Origin: Gordonia asplenii
Lineage (GTDB): Bacteria > Actinomycetota > Actinomycetes > Mycobacteriales > Mycobacteriaceae
NCBI RefSeq assembly: GCF_012933505.1
Contig: NZ_JABBNB010000014.1
Span: 1-64,000 of the forward strand
DNA: 64,000 nucleotides
Reading direction: 5' to 3'
Shown: one piece after another, positions 17,615 through 26,821 of the stretch
Layout: every line of letters begins with the position of its first letter
Position numbering within the stretch: position 1 is the stretch's first letter
The notes under the pieces: model-generated
What the model saw: the letters and a program-made list of their open reading frames with translations, nothing else
The model's database searches: none
Told to the model about the DNA's origin: nothing
Position numbers and translations under genes: made by a program

Positions 17615-19764
17615 TTAGAAGGGTGGTGGGGTGTCGTCGTAGTGCGGTAACGGTTCGTTGTCACGGGTGTGACTGGTGTGACTCGGATGGTGGGAGCGGA
17701 TGCGCCAGTATGTGACGGGTTCACCGGTGATGCGGTCGTGTTCGACGGCGGCTGCGTGCGCGGCTTCGGCGGTTTCGCGTTCGGCTCGATTGTGTTCGCG
17801 TTCGCGTTGGCGGCGGCGTTGTTTGTCGACCGTCGACGCCGACCGCCGCCGCGACCGCTTCTTTCTGCTGCTGCTGGTGGGTGTGGTGGGTGGGTCGGCG
17901 AAGCGGATGCGGGTGAGGGTGTCGAACAGGTCGGTGCCGGACAGGTCGGGGCCGTCGATCCACAGTCCCTCCGGGGTACGGACCCGATACTGCACCCGCC
18001 CACTGTGGTCGAGGGTCATGTCATCGAGCCAGCCGTGGTCGCCGGTCTTGAGCAAGTGGTGAAAGACGCACAGGACGTGCACGTTGGCAGCGTCGGTCTG
18101 CCCACCCGCAGCCGGATCGTCGTGGTTGTATTCCTGGCAGTGATCCAACTGTGCAGCGAAGCCAGGCCGGTCACACCCCGGCGCACCGCACGCCACATCC
18201 CGGGCACGGATGTAGGTGTCGAACGCGGTGGAGAACCGATACGGATCCGACGGCAAACACGGCAACGGCAACTTCGGCTTGCGGTAGCACGCCGGGGCCT
18301 CAGACGATCCTTCTGCTTTTGCAGGTGCTTGTGGCTCTGCCTCGCCCACTGACGCTGCTTCTGGCGTCAGCTGGGGCTCGGGTTGTGGTGATGGTGCGAG
18401 TGCGTCGCTTGTGTCCGGTCCCTCCCCGGCCGGTGGTGTCGCGGCCTCAGCCTCGGGTTCGGGTTCACTGGTCGTCGGCGCCGCGTGCGGCTCTGGCGTG
18501 GCTGCTCGGCTGCTTTCCGGTTCGGGTTTCGTGTCAGCGGCCGGTTCGGTCTCGTCTGCCGCGGCTGCCGGCTCGGTCTCATATGATTCCGAGTCCGTCA
18601 CGGTCGGAGACGCCGCCTCGACGAAATCCAAGTCCAGTTCCGGCTCCGGTTCGCCGTCGGCCTCGGCCGCGGTCGCTGTGTCGGCGTCTGTTGGCGAATC
18701 GGGTTGTGTGGTGGGTGGGTTGGGGAAGTAGCTGACCTTCGTCTCGGGGCGTTCGGCGATGTCGCGGACCTGCTCACCGGTGATGATCCCGTAGCCGTCG
18801 ACGTAACCCATCCCATCATCGGCGCTGCCACGATCGGTGGTGAGGGTGGCTTGTTCGGTGATCACGTGCATGGCGATCACGACCTGCGCCTGCGACACCC
18901 CTGCCGCGGTGTCGTCGGGCTGGCCGGTGCAGGTGTCGGGGTCGCCGCATTCGCATTCGAACGCCACCCCGTGCAGCCGGGCGATCACCGCATCTGAGCG
19001 CCGCGCCCCCGACGCCGCGGATCGTTGCTGCAGCAGACCCGGGTGATGAGGGCGTCGATGGCGGCGAACGCGGTCGCGACATCCTCCACGGTGGCGGTGG
19101 CGCGGAGTTCGGCCATCCCATCCGCCAACGGATCGGTGGTGACGGTGCGGCCTTCCTTCGCCAGGTGGTGGCGGCGGCGGACGGCGTCGGGGTCGTGGCG
19201 GAAGATCGCCGAATCCACCAGGGCATCCAGGCGTTTCCCCGACCATGACCCCCGCCCCACCCGCCGGGCGATTTCCTCGTCGACCGCCGCCCGATACCCG
19301 TACCCGTCGATCAGATCGGACCGTGACACGATCCGGGTGAACTGCCACGCCGCGATCACCCCATCCCGCAGGCGTTCCCCGGTCCGCGGCAACCGATGCA
19401 CCATCGCGACCGCCTCATTCACGTGCCGCGCCGACACCTGTGGGCTGATCGCCCCCGTCATCGCATACCGGGCCGCGACCTGCGACTGCTGGGAGACGAG
19501 CCGGGCGTCCCCGTCACCGCACCCGCCGGCCAACTGGTCATGAATCCCGGCGAGGGCCCGGTATTTGGTCCACAGCAGAAACGATTCCCCCGCCCGACAC
19601 GTGGTGATCGCATCCATCAGATCGTTGATGTGCCCACACGCTGCATCCTCGGCGACCTTGTCTGTCGCCAGATGCAGGCCGATACGGCCGGGGTCTTCAC
19701 TCGCCCACCCATAGCGGGACACCGTCGCACGCGACGGCGGGACAGAATCACGGCTAGTAGACAT
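17615..19764 (-). pseudogene. DUF222 / 13E12-type HNH endonuclease, one-base frameshift
   Basis: The N-terminal DUF222 half reads from ATG 19764 (or GTG 19779) and stops at 18985 after ALITRVCCSNDPRRR. The rest continues in another frame as GARRSDAVIARLHGVAFEC to the stop at 17615. Adding one G (on the coding strand) to the five-G run at 19006-19010 joins them exactly into the family pattern DPR-x-R-G-A-R-R-x-D-A. The C-terminal half has a Glu/Pro/Ala-rich low-complexity stretch of about 130 residues. It then has an HNH domain: CGAPGC, LDHCQEYNHDDPAAGGQT, NVHVLCVFHHLLKTG. The joined protein would be about 716 residues. Members of this repeated family (REP13E12 in M. tuberculosis) are known prophage integration sites. 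The break may be real decay or a sequencing slip in the homopolymer. Confidence 0.8.
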
Positions 19765-20171
19765 CGATGCTCCGAACACGCAGGGACAAAACCATCTACA
19801 AAAAGAGGAGTGCTTCCCACGTTCGGCGGCCCACCCACACTCAGGGCCTTCGCTACTATGTTCGATTCTACCCCGACACCGGCCTCAAACCAAGAGGAAA
19901 CCGGACACCAATCTCGTCGGCCGGTCTACGCTGGCCGGCGCTGGCGGGCAACAGATTTCGCACACCACCATCACCGCCATGGCAGATCCGACTCCCGAGG
20001 CCATGTCCGACACCGCCAGACGGTCGGATCTGCGCCGCTAGCCCCGCCGCGCCGGTCGTCGACAAACCGCCGGCCGGGCACCCCAACTCCACCCACCACC
20101 CGGCATCCCCGTCCAGGCCATGTCGGCACCCACACCGTCGAACAGGTGAGCCCGACACAGAAACGATGCAT

Positions 20172-20990
20172 GTCCCCGAAATCCCGTTCCCCCGTTGCGC
20201 TTTTCGTCTCACCGGGCCCCTCGTTACACCGAAGCTCGTGCCTCGCTTCGGCACTCGGGGAGCGGAGGGTGCGACGCGACCGACAACAACGGCACTCGGG
20301 GAGCAGAGGGTTGCGGCGTGAGCGACGTTGACGGCACTCGGCGAGCGGAAACGCTCAGCGTCTCCGAAACCCGTTCCCCTGTGGGCTTTGCCGGTCACCA
20401 GCCCCCTCGTTACACCGAAGCTCGTGCCTCGCCTCGGCACTCGGGGAGCAGCGGGGGTTGCGGCGCGACCGACAACGTGGACGGCACTTTGGGGCGCGGA
20501 GGGTTGCGGCGCGAGCGACGTCGACAGCATTCGGGGAACGGTGGGTTGCGGCGCGTGCGACGTCGACGGCGCTCGGGGAGCAGGAACGCTCAGCGTCCCC
20601 GAAAGCCCGTTCCCCCGTTGGGCTTTGCGGGTCACCACCCCCTCGTTACACCGAAGCTCGTGCCTCGCTTCGGCACTCGGGGAGCGTAAAGTTGCGACGC
20701 GAACGACAACAACGGCACTCCGGGAGCGGAAACGCTCAGCGTCTCTGAAAGCCCGTTCCCCCGTTGGGCTTTTCGTCTCACCAGCCCCTCGTTACACCGA
20801 AGCTCGTGCCTCGCTTCGGCACTCGGGGAGCGGTGGATTACGACGCGACCGACAACAACGGCATTCGGGGAGCAGAAGATTGCGGCACAAGCGACAACAA
20901 CGGCACTCGGGGAGCGGCGGATTACGACGCGACTGACAACACCGGCGCCCGGAGCAGAGCGCCGCGACCGACAACGACTTCAGCTCGGGG
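20172..20990. repeat. Composite array of 42-bp repeats and longer hairpin-bearing units
   Basis: A unit of about 42 bp that starts ACTCGGGGAGCGG and ends GACAACAACGGC is repeated about ten times with drift. It is interrupted by four copies of a longer unit of about 90 bp, at roughly 20181, 20371, 20605 and 20751. The long unit contains three potential hairpins: GAGCG-GAAA-CGCTC, AAAGCCC with GGGCTTT, and CCGAAGC with GCTTCGG (in the last copy 20724-20737, 20748-20772 and 20797-20819). Because 42 is a multiple of three, long frames stay open on both strands, but none looks like a real protein. The stretch before it, 19765-20171, holds nothing I can identify. Confidence 0.75.
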
Positions 20991-21024
20991 AATCGGACGG
21001 TTCGTGCTTCGGGCGCGGACGAGG

Positions 21025-22044
21025 CTATACCGAGACTTCGACGGTTGCCGCCTCGGCCGCGGTCAACAGCACGTCTGCCGCTACCTGTAGCCCCTCGATG
21101 CGGCCCAACGACACGTCCTCGTGCTCGATGTTGACGGCCATGTTCTCGTCGACGCGGTAGAGGGCACGAAGGAAGTCGGTCCAGAATTCCTGGTCGTGGC
21201 CGCGGCCGAGCGCGACGAAATCCCAAGCGGAATCCTTCGGCCACTCGTTGACCCATTCGTCGCCGCCGAGATTGACGCGCTCCTCGGTCGGGGCCAGACG
21301 ACGGAAACGATCGTCGAGGACGCCATAGATCTTGGCGTTCTCGTTGATACGCACATCCTTTGCCGCAGCGTGGAATACGCGGTCGCCGAGGTACTCGACG
21401 GCGGCGATGGGGTCCATCCACTGCCAGAAGAGATGGCTGGGATCCATCTCGGCGCCGACGAAATCGGTCCCGACCCGCTCGATCAACTCGAGCATGGTGG
21501 GCGGGTTGAACACGACGTTCTGCGGATGCATCTCGATGGCGACCTTGACGTCGTGCTCCTGCGCGAGTGCCGCGATCTCCTTCCAGAACGGCACCACGAC
21601 GTCGTCCCACTGGTAGTCGAGCACATCGAGCGCGCCCGAATTCCAGGCATTGACAACCCAATTGGGCCGCGTCGAACCCGGCTCGCCGCCGGGTAGGCCG
21701 GACATCGTCACCACCCGCTTCTGGCCTAGCGCGGCGGCGGCGCGGATCGCCCGGCGCAGGTCGGCGGCGTGCTTGTCGCCGATCACCGGATTGGGGTGCA
21801 GCGGGTTTCCGTTGACATTCAGCCCGGCGATCCGAATGTTCTTCTCGGCGAAGAGGCCGAGGTAATCTGCTGCGGCAGTGGATGATTCGACGATGTCGTC
21901 GATGTTCGGAATGTGTGTGGGCGGAAGGAAGCCGCCGGCGTTGATCTCGGCGGCGTTGAGGCCGAGTTCCTTGATCGCATCGAGTGCGGCGTCGAGCGGA
22001 CGGTCGTGCAGGACGGCGGTGTAGACGCCGAGGGTCTTGGTCAT
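21025..22044 (-). CDS. Sugar phosphate isomerase/epimerase-like TIM-barrel protein
   Basis: The 339-residue protein is of the xylose-isomerase-like (AP endonuclease 2) superfamily. Candidate metal ligands appear in order: Glu in VAIEMHPQNVVF, Asp/His in GAEMDPSHLFWQW, His in VFHAAAKDVRIN, and Glu in VNIEHEDVS near the C-terminus. These enzymes isomerise, epimerise or dehydrate sugars and cyclitols. It follows the Gfo/Idh gene on the same strand with a 54-bp gap and presumably forms an operon with it, repressed by the divergent LacI protein. The exact substrate is unknown; this pairing of dehydrogenase and isomerase is common in cyclitol and rare-sugar pathways. Confidence 0.82.
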   Translation of the reverse strand: MTKTLGVYTAVLHDRPLDAALDAIKELGLNAAEINAGGFLPPTHIPNIDDIVESSTAAADYLGLFAEKNIRIAGLNVNGNPLHPNPVIGDKHAADLRRAIRAAAALGQKRVVTMSGLPGGEPGSTRPNWVVNAWNSGALDVLDYQWDDVVVPFWKEIAALAQEHDVKVAIEMHPQNVVFNPPTMLELIERVGTDFVGAEMDPSHLFWQWMDPIAAVEYLGDRVFHAAAKDVRINENAKIYGVLDDRFRRLAPTEERVNLGGDEWVNEWPKDSAWDFVALGRGHDQEFWTDFLRALYRVDENMAVNIEHEDVSLGRIEGLQVAADVLLTAAEAATVEVSV

Positions 22045-22058
22045 GCGAGGTCCTTGTC

Positions 22059-22086
22059 GGTGAGAAGTGATCGGTGAGAAGTGATC
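22059..22086. repeat. 14-bp tandem repeat between the two operon genes
   Basis: GGTGAGAAGTGATC occurs twice in direct succession (22059-22072, 22073-22086), followed by a partial third unit GGTGGAAACCGATC. It lies in the 54-bp gap before the isomerase gene and looks like a small slippage duplication. Confidence 0.7.
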
Positions 22087-22098
22087 GGTGGAAACCGA

Positions 22099-23313
22099 TC
22101 AGGAAAGTACGAGTGACGCGGCGTCGGGGATGCTGACTTCGGTCCCGCCGCCGCGCGCCGACCGCGCCACGGCGTCGAGCAGCAGCATGTTATGCAGGCC
22201 TTCGGCGAAATCAGCGTTGCGCGGCAACGACTCTGACTCCGCGACGCCGGCGACCTCTTCGAGGAATGCACGCGCCTGGAAGACGAATCCGTCGTTCTGT
22301 CCGATGCCGACGCCGCAGGCGTCCATGGCCAGACCGCCGGACCAGTACGGGTGGGCGGGGCCCAGGGTGACGGTGCGCGGACCGGCGAGATCATGCTCGT
22401 CGCCGAGAAGAGTGACCTCTACCTGGCCGGGCTTGCGGAAATCGAATGCGGCGGTGCCGCGCTCGCAGAAGACCTCGAACTTGAGGGTGTTCGGATGACC
22501 GGCTGCTACCCGCGACACCTGCAGCGAGCCGGTTCCACCGTCTGCGAAGTCGACGAAAAAGCCTGCGACGTCATCGTTTTCGACTACCTCACGTTCGGCA
22601 CTCACCTCCGCGTGCTCATGTCCGATCACTCGTCCGACGGGCTTGGGTCGGGTGTCGAAGGTGGTGTGCAGGGTGCCGCCGCGGACGGAAGCGATTGGGC
22701 CGCCGAATAATTCGGCGATGTAGGACAGATGGCTGCCGACGTCGGCGAGCGCACCCGAGCCCGGGGCTCCCTTGAATCGCCAGCTGATCGGGCCGTTCGG
22801 GTCGCAGGCGTAGTCGGTCCAGTACTCGCCGTCGAAGTTGATGAATTTCCCCAGCCGACCACTGCGGACCAGGTCGCCCAGGAAGGCGATGCCCGGCGAG
22901 CGCAGGTAGGTCAGACCGATTCGCGCAACGGCATCCGACGACGCCGCGGCGTCGACCATCGCTTCGGCGTCGGCGATGCTTCCGGCCAGCGGCTTCTCGC
23001 ACAGGACATGTTTGCCCGCGGCCAGCAACGCTTCGACGATCTCGCGGTGCAGCGCGTTCGCCACGACGACGCTGACGACGTCGATGTCGTCTGCGTCGAC
23101 GATGGCCTGCCAGGAGGTGTCATGCCGGGCGAAGCCGAACCGCTTGGCCACCTCCACGGCGAGCGGCTCATAGGCGTCGGCGATGGAGACGAGGCGAATC
23201 TCCGGCAAGTTGTCCCCGAAAACTGCTGTGGCGCTGCGGTATCCGGCGGCGTGGGCTTTGCCGGCCATGCCCGCGCCGATAACTGCGACGCCGATACTGC
23301 TGGTGTTGTTCAT
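22099..23313 (-). CDS. Gfo/Idh/MocA family oxidoreductase
   Basis: The 404-residue protein starts with the Rossmann motif GVAVIGAGMAGKAHAAGY. The conserved lysine motif is CEKPLAGS, followed by GLTYLRSPGI, and the active-site helix is GSGALADVGSHLSYIAELF. Residues 150-400 form the substrate-binding alpha/beta domain. It oxidises a sugar, cyclitol or related hydroxyl compound with NAD(P). ATG 23313 is the first good start, about 60 bp from the palindromic LacI operator at 23374. It heads a two-gene operon with the TIM-barrel isomerase downstream. Confidence 0.85.
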   Translation of the reverse strand: MNNTSSIGVAVIGAGMAGKAHAAGYRSATAVFGDNLPEIRLVSIADAYEPLAVEVAKRFGFARHDTSWQAIVDADDIDVVSVVVANALHREIVEALLAAGKHVLCEKPLAGSIADAEAMVDAAASSDAVARIGLTYLRSPGIAFLGDLVRSGRLGKFINFDGEYWTDYACDPNGPISWRFKGAPGSGALADVGSHLSYIAELFGGPIASVRGGTLHTTFDTRPKPVGRVIGHEHAEVSAEREVVENDDVAGFFVDFADGGTGSLQVSRVAAGHPNTLKFEVFCERGTAAFDFRKPGQVEVTLLGDEHDLAGPRTVTLGPAHPYWSGGLAMDACGVGIGQNDGFVFQARAFLEEVAGVAESESLPRNADFAEGLHNMLLLDAVARSARGGGTEVSIPDAASLVLS

Positions 23314-23373
23314 GGGCGGATCTCTCGGTCGAGAAGGGTCTGAGGCCGTTGTCGGGAGCGGTCGTCCTCATTA

Positions 23374-23387
23374 TTGGAGCGCTCCAA
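23374..23387. promoter_or_regulatory. LacI-family operator palindrome
   Basis: TTGGAGCGCTCCAA is a perfect 14-bp palindrome with the central CG typical of LacI-family sites. It lies in the 143-bp divergent region between the dehydrogenase operon and the lacI-type gene and can control both. Confidence 0.75.
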
Positions 23388-23420
23388 CTCCGGTGTGAAT
23401 CATTCTGTGTGATACCACTA

Positions 23421-23430
23421 TGTCCTGTCA
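23421..23430 (-). promoter_or_regulatory. GntR/IolR-like site in the lacI divergent region
   Basis: The complement reads TGACAGGACA, matching TGTCAGGACA of the inositol promoter except at one W position. It lies 26 bp before the lacI-type start and about 108 bp before the dehydrogenase start. Confidence 0.5.
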
Positions 23431-23456
23431 ATAGCGGTGAAGTCTGAGGAGTCGAG

Positions 23457-24464
23457 TTGGCGGCGAAGCGTCCCACCATCTACGACGTCGCGAAAGCGGC
23501 GGGTGTATCGAAGTCGCTGGTCTCGCTGGTTCTGCAGTCGTCACCGAAGGTCGGCGAGGACTCCCGACGGGCAGTCGAGGCGGCGATCGCCGAACTCGGT
23601 TACCGCCCGAGCCGCGCGGCGTCGAATCTGGCCGCCGGGCGCACGAAGCTCGTGGGGGTGTTGATCGACGACTACACCAACCTCTGGTTCGTCGACCTCG
23701 TCCGGGGCTTGCACGCCGCACTCGGTCCGCGCGGATACCGGCTTTCCGTCGTCGACGTCGCCACCGCCGATCAAGCCGAACATCCGGTCGAGTCGTTTCT
23801 GTCGATGCGGGTGGACGGGATGGTGGTCGGCATGGATCCGCCGAACGCCCTCACCGACGGCGGTCTGCCGCCCGTCGTCGTAGCCGGAACGAGGCGTGCG
23901 CCCGACGAGCACGTCGTCGACAACTTCGACTCGGTCGCCAACGACGATGCCGAAGGTGCGCGGTTGGTGGCGAAACATCTTGTGGCGCTGGGGCACGCGG
24001 ATCTCGGCCACCTATCGGTGGGAAGCGGGGCCGCGCAGGTGCGACGAGCGGCATTCGAGGACCGAGCCCGCGAATCCGGCGCGCGGGTCGTATCCACGCC
24101 CTACGCCGGCCCGGCGACCGACGAGGCCGGATACTCCACTGCCGCAACGCTTTTAGTCGACCATCCGGAGATCACCGCGATCTTCGCCGCCAACGATGTG
24201 ATGGCCGTCGGCGCGCTCGCCGCGGCCCGCGACGCCGGTCGCGTCGTGCCCGACGACTTGTCGATCGTCGGTTACGACGACACCTCCCTCGCGTCGTCGA
24301 AGCTGATCGGACTCACGACCGTCGACGACCGCAGCTTCGACGTCGGGGTCGCGGCCGGAACGCTGCTCGCCGACCGGATGGAGGGCAGCGCCGCCGACCC
24401 GGTGGCGAAGGTACTCGAGCCGACGCTGACGGTGCGCAGAACGTGCGGACCGCGCGCGAAGTAG
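23457..24464 (+). CDS. LacI family transcriptional regulator
   Basis: The regulator has 335 residues. The N-terminal helix-turn-helix is textbook LacI (TIYDVAKAAGVSKSLVSLVL, then GYRPSRAASNLAAGRT with the minor-groove hinge). A periplasmic-binding-protein-like sensor domain follows, with GVLIDDYTNLWFVDLVRGL and ITAIFAANDVMAVGALAA. The start is TTG 23457 with AGGAG nine bases upstream; no ATG fits. It most likely represses the divergent dehydrogenase/isomerase operon and itself through the palindrome at 23374, and is released by a sugar or cyclitol. Confidence 0.9.
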   Translation: MAAKRPTIYDVAKAAGVSKSLVSLVLQSSPKVGEDSRRAVEAAIAELGYRPSRAASNLAAGRTKLVGVLIDDYTNLWFVDLVRGLHAALGPRGYRLSVVDVATADQAEHPVESFLSMRVDGMVVGMDPPNALTDGGLPPVVVAGTRRAPDEHVVDNFDSVANDDAEGARLVAKHLVALGHADLGHLSVGSGAAQVRRAAFEDRARESGARVVSTPYAGPATDEAGYSTAATLLVDHPEITAIFAANDVMAVGALAAARDAGRVVPDDLSIVGYDDTSLASSKLIGLTTVDDRSFDVGVAAGTLLADRMEGSAADPVAKVLEPTLTVRRTCGPRAK

Positions 24465-24479
24465 CGCAACCCCGGCGAA

Positions 24480-25877
24480 TCACCGTCGTGCCGCGTGCGC
24501 CCCGGCGTCGGGGGACAGGCGCAGTGCGCCGAACAGCGGGATCGACATGACCGCGGCGGCGACGGCGAACGCCAACCGGTAGGCGAGGTCGCCGTCGGGG
24601 CCCGCGATCGCGACGCCGATTCGCACCGCGAGAGACGCGACGGCGATGCCGAGTGCGGTGGCGATCTGCTGCAGCGTCGACGACAGCGTGTTCGCGGCGA
24701 CCAGGTCGCGCTCCCCGACGTCGGCGAATTGCACTGTGTTGTAAGCACTGAAGCCGATCGAGCGGAACACTCCGCTCGCCAACATCAGGCCGACGATCAC
24801 CGTCACCGGCACGCTCGGCGTCACAAAGACGAACGCGCCCAAGGCGATTGCGCCTGCGACATTGGACCAGACCAGGGTGCGGCGAAAGCCCAGACGCCGG
24901 ATGATCGGTGTGGTCAACGGTTTGATCGCGAGGTTGCCGACGAAGACCGCCGTGATGATCGCGCCGGCCGACGCCGCGCTCCATCCGAAGCCCGACTGGA
25001 GCAGCAGAGCGAACAGGAACGGCGCCGCGGTGATCATCAGCCGGTACACGCTGCCGCTCAGATTTCCGGCGCGAAATGTCTTGATCCGCAACACATCGAG
25101 GTCGAAGAGTGGGTGGTCGCGCCTGGTCATCGCCCGCACCGCCGCGACGCCGAGTGCGCTCGACGCCGTGAGCAACGCCACGACGATCGGCCACCGTCCG
25201 CCGGCCATCAGTTCGACGCCGCCGGTCAGGCACACCACTGCGCCGGAGACCAGCGCGAAGCCGCGCCAGTCGAGCGGAATCCGTTCGGGCGGGTCGATTC
25301 GCGGAACAACGGCAAGGCCGACGACGGCCAGGGCGATGCCGATCGGGATGTTGACCCCGAAGATCCACCGCCAGCCCACGGTATCCGCGAGCAGGCCGCC
25401 GAGAAACGGCGCGACGACGGGAGCGACCAGCGACGGCCAGGTCAGATAGGCCATCGCCGCCAGTAGCGCGGTCGGACGGATCGCGCGAAGCACGGCGAGT
25501 CGTCCGATGGGCACCATCAACGCTCCCGCGAGACCTTGTACGGTCCGAAAGATACACAGCCACAACAGGTTCGGTGCCAACGCGCAGAGCAACGACGTAG
25601 CGGTGAAGCCGGCCAGCGCACACAGGAAGACGCGGCGAGTACCGTACCGGTCGGCGATCCAGCCGCTGGCCGGCACCGCGACCGCCACCGCAAGCAGATA
25701 GGTCACCATCGTCACGCCGACCGACGACGGCGTGATCCCGAAGTCGGCGGCGACGGCGGGCGCGGCCGTCTGCAGGATCGTGCCGTCGAGGTTCTCCATG
25801 AACAACGAACCGGCCACCAGCAGAGCCAGTGGTCGGTTGAAGCCGGGCGACGACGAGGGACGCAAGCGTCGGAACAT
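24480..25877 (-). CDS. MFS transporter, DHA2/EmrB-like
   Basis: The 465-residue protein has about 14 hydrophobic segments. It begins LALLVAGSLFMENLDGTILQTAAPAVA, the DHA2-type helix 1 with the D1 motif LDGTI. GWIADRYGTRRVF is motif A between helices 2 and 3, and RTVQGLAGALMVPIGRLAVL is motif B in helix 4. This family usually exports drugs or takes up aromatic acids. It is the last gene after maleylacetate reductase and hydroxyquinol dioxygenase on the same strand, with 15 bp between it and the dioxygenase gene. A role in moving an aromatic substrate or toxic intermediate is a reasonable inference. Confidence 0.85.
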   Translation of the reverse strand: MFRRLRPSSSPGFNRPLALLVAGSLFMENLDGTILQTAAPAVAADFGITPSSVGVTMVTYLLAVAVAVPASGWIADRYGTRRVFLCALAGFTATSLLCALAPNLLWLCIFRTVQGLAGALMVPIGRLAVLRAIRPTALLAAMAYLTWPSLVAPVVAPFLGGLLADTVGWRWIFGVNIPIGIALAVVGLAVVPRIDPPERIPLDWRGFALVSGAVVCLTGGVELMAGGRWPIVVALLTASSALGVAAVRAMTRRDHPLFDLDVLRIKTFRAGNLSGSVYRLMITAAPFLFALLLQSGFGWSAASAGAIITAVFVGNLAIKPLTTPIIRRLGFRRTLVWSNVAGAIALGAFVFVTPSVPVTVIVGLMLASGVFRSIGFSAYNTVQFADVGERDLVAANTLSSTLQQIATALGIAVASLAVRIGVAIAGPDGDLAYRLAFAVAAAVMSIPLFGALRLSPDAGAHAARR

Positions 25878-25892
25878 CGATGGGAAGTGGGG

Positions 25893-26783
25893 CTACTCGT
25901 CGCCGGGTGCCAGCACGACGTCGAACTCGGCGCGCGCCCACGTCTGACCGTTCAGATCGCGCCCGTCGGGCGTCGGGGCATCGGCCGGCTGCTGCACGAA
26001 GTCTTTGACCAGTGACTCTTTCACACCGAAGACCGTATCGTGGTCGAGCAGTTCGTCGCCACGCACGAAGATATGGGTGACCAGTGTGCGCAATCCGGGT
26101 GCGGAGACCATGAAGTGCAGGTGCGATGCCCGCATCGGCGAACGGCCGGTGGCCTCCAGCAGCCGCCCGACCGGGCCGTCGTGCGGAATGGGATACGGCG
26201 TCGGGGTGAGTCCCCAGAACTCGTAGTGGCCGTCGTCGTCGCTGAACAGGTGGGCCCGTCCGGACACCCGCTGGTCGTCGTACTGGACGTCGTAGAAGCC
26301 GTCGTCGTCGGCCTCCCAGACCTCGATCCGCGCACCCGCGACCGGGTTGCCCGCGGTGTCGCGGACGCTGCCGGCAACCCAGCACGGCTGGCCGGTGGCG
26401 TCGCCGGCGATGTCGCCGCCGTGCTCGATGCGCGGCGCGTCGTCGACGAAGAAGGGGCCGAAAACCGTTGCCTCGGTAGAGTTTCCGGTTGTCTCGTAGT
26501 TGACGTTGATGGTCTGCATCGATGCCCCGAGAATGTCGGAGAGCAGGATGAACTCCTGTCTGCGGTCGTCGGTGATGTGACCGACCTCGGTCAGGAACTC
26601 GATTGCGGCCTCCCACTCCGATTCGGTGAGCCGCACCTCGCGGATGAAGGCGTGCAAGTGGCGCACCAGCGATCCCATCACGACGCCGAGCCGCTCGTGG
26701 GGGGAGTCGGCGAACGACTTGACGACCTTGTCGGTGAGTAGCTCTTCGATCTCGGCCTGGGTGGGTGCAGCGGTGTCAATCAT
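25893..26783 (-). CDS. Hydroxyquinol 1,2-dioxygenase (intradiol ring-cleavage)
   Basis: The 296 residues have the two-part intradiol structure: a helical dimerisation domain (1-100, with [19 protein letters not shown]) and the beta catalytic domain. Fe(III) ligands are visible as Tyr in GFYDVQYDD, Tyr in [13 protein letters not shown], and two His in [21 protein letters not shown] is typical of hydroxyquinol and catechol dioxygenases. The hydroxyquinol assignment rests on the neighbouring maleylacetate reductase, which uses the product maleylacetate; catechol or chlorocatechol 1,2-dioxygenase is the alternative. The start is ATG 26783; a longer frame upstream is spurious because it overlaps the reductase gene. 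Confidence 0.88.
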   Translation of the reverse strand: MIDTAAPTQAEIEELLTDKVVKSFADSPHERLGVVMGSLVRHLHAFIREVRLTESEWEAAIEFLTEVGHITDDRRQEFILLSDILGASMQTINVNYETTGNSTEATVFGPFFVDDAPRIEHGGDIAGDATGQPCWVAGSVRDTAGNPVAGARIEVWEADDDGFYDVQYDDQRVSGRAHLFSDDDGHYEFWGLTPTPYPIPHDGPVGRLLEATGRSPMRASHLHFMVSAPGLRTLVTHIFVRGDELLDHDTVFGVKESLVKDFVQQPADAPTPDGRDLNGQTWARAEFDVVLAPGDE

Positions 26784-26821
26784 GTGGATCTCTATCGATA
26801 GAAGGTGAAAACTGTTGGAGG

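Noticed and set aside
19868..20638. A 256-codon minus-strand frame with repeated RGTSFGVTRG-like pieces
   Set aside because: The repetition comes from 42-bp and 90-bp DNA repeats whose lengths keep frames open on both strands; there is no ribosome site or domain.
20172..20990. CRISPR array
   Set aside because: The repeats are contiguous and drifting, with no unique spacers of constant length and no cas genes nearby.
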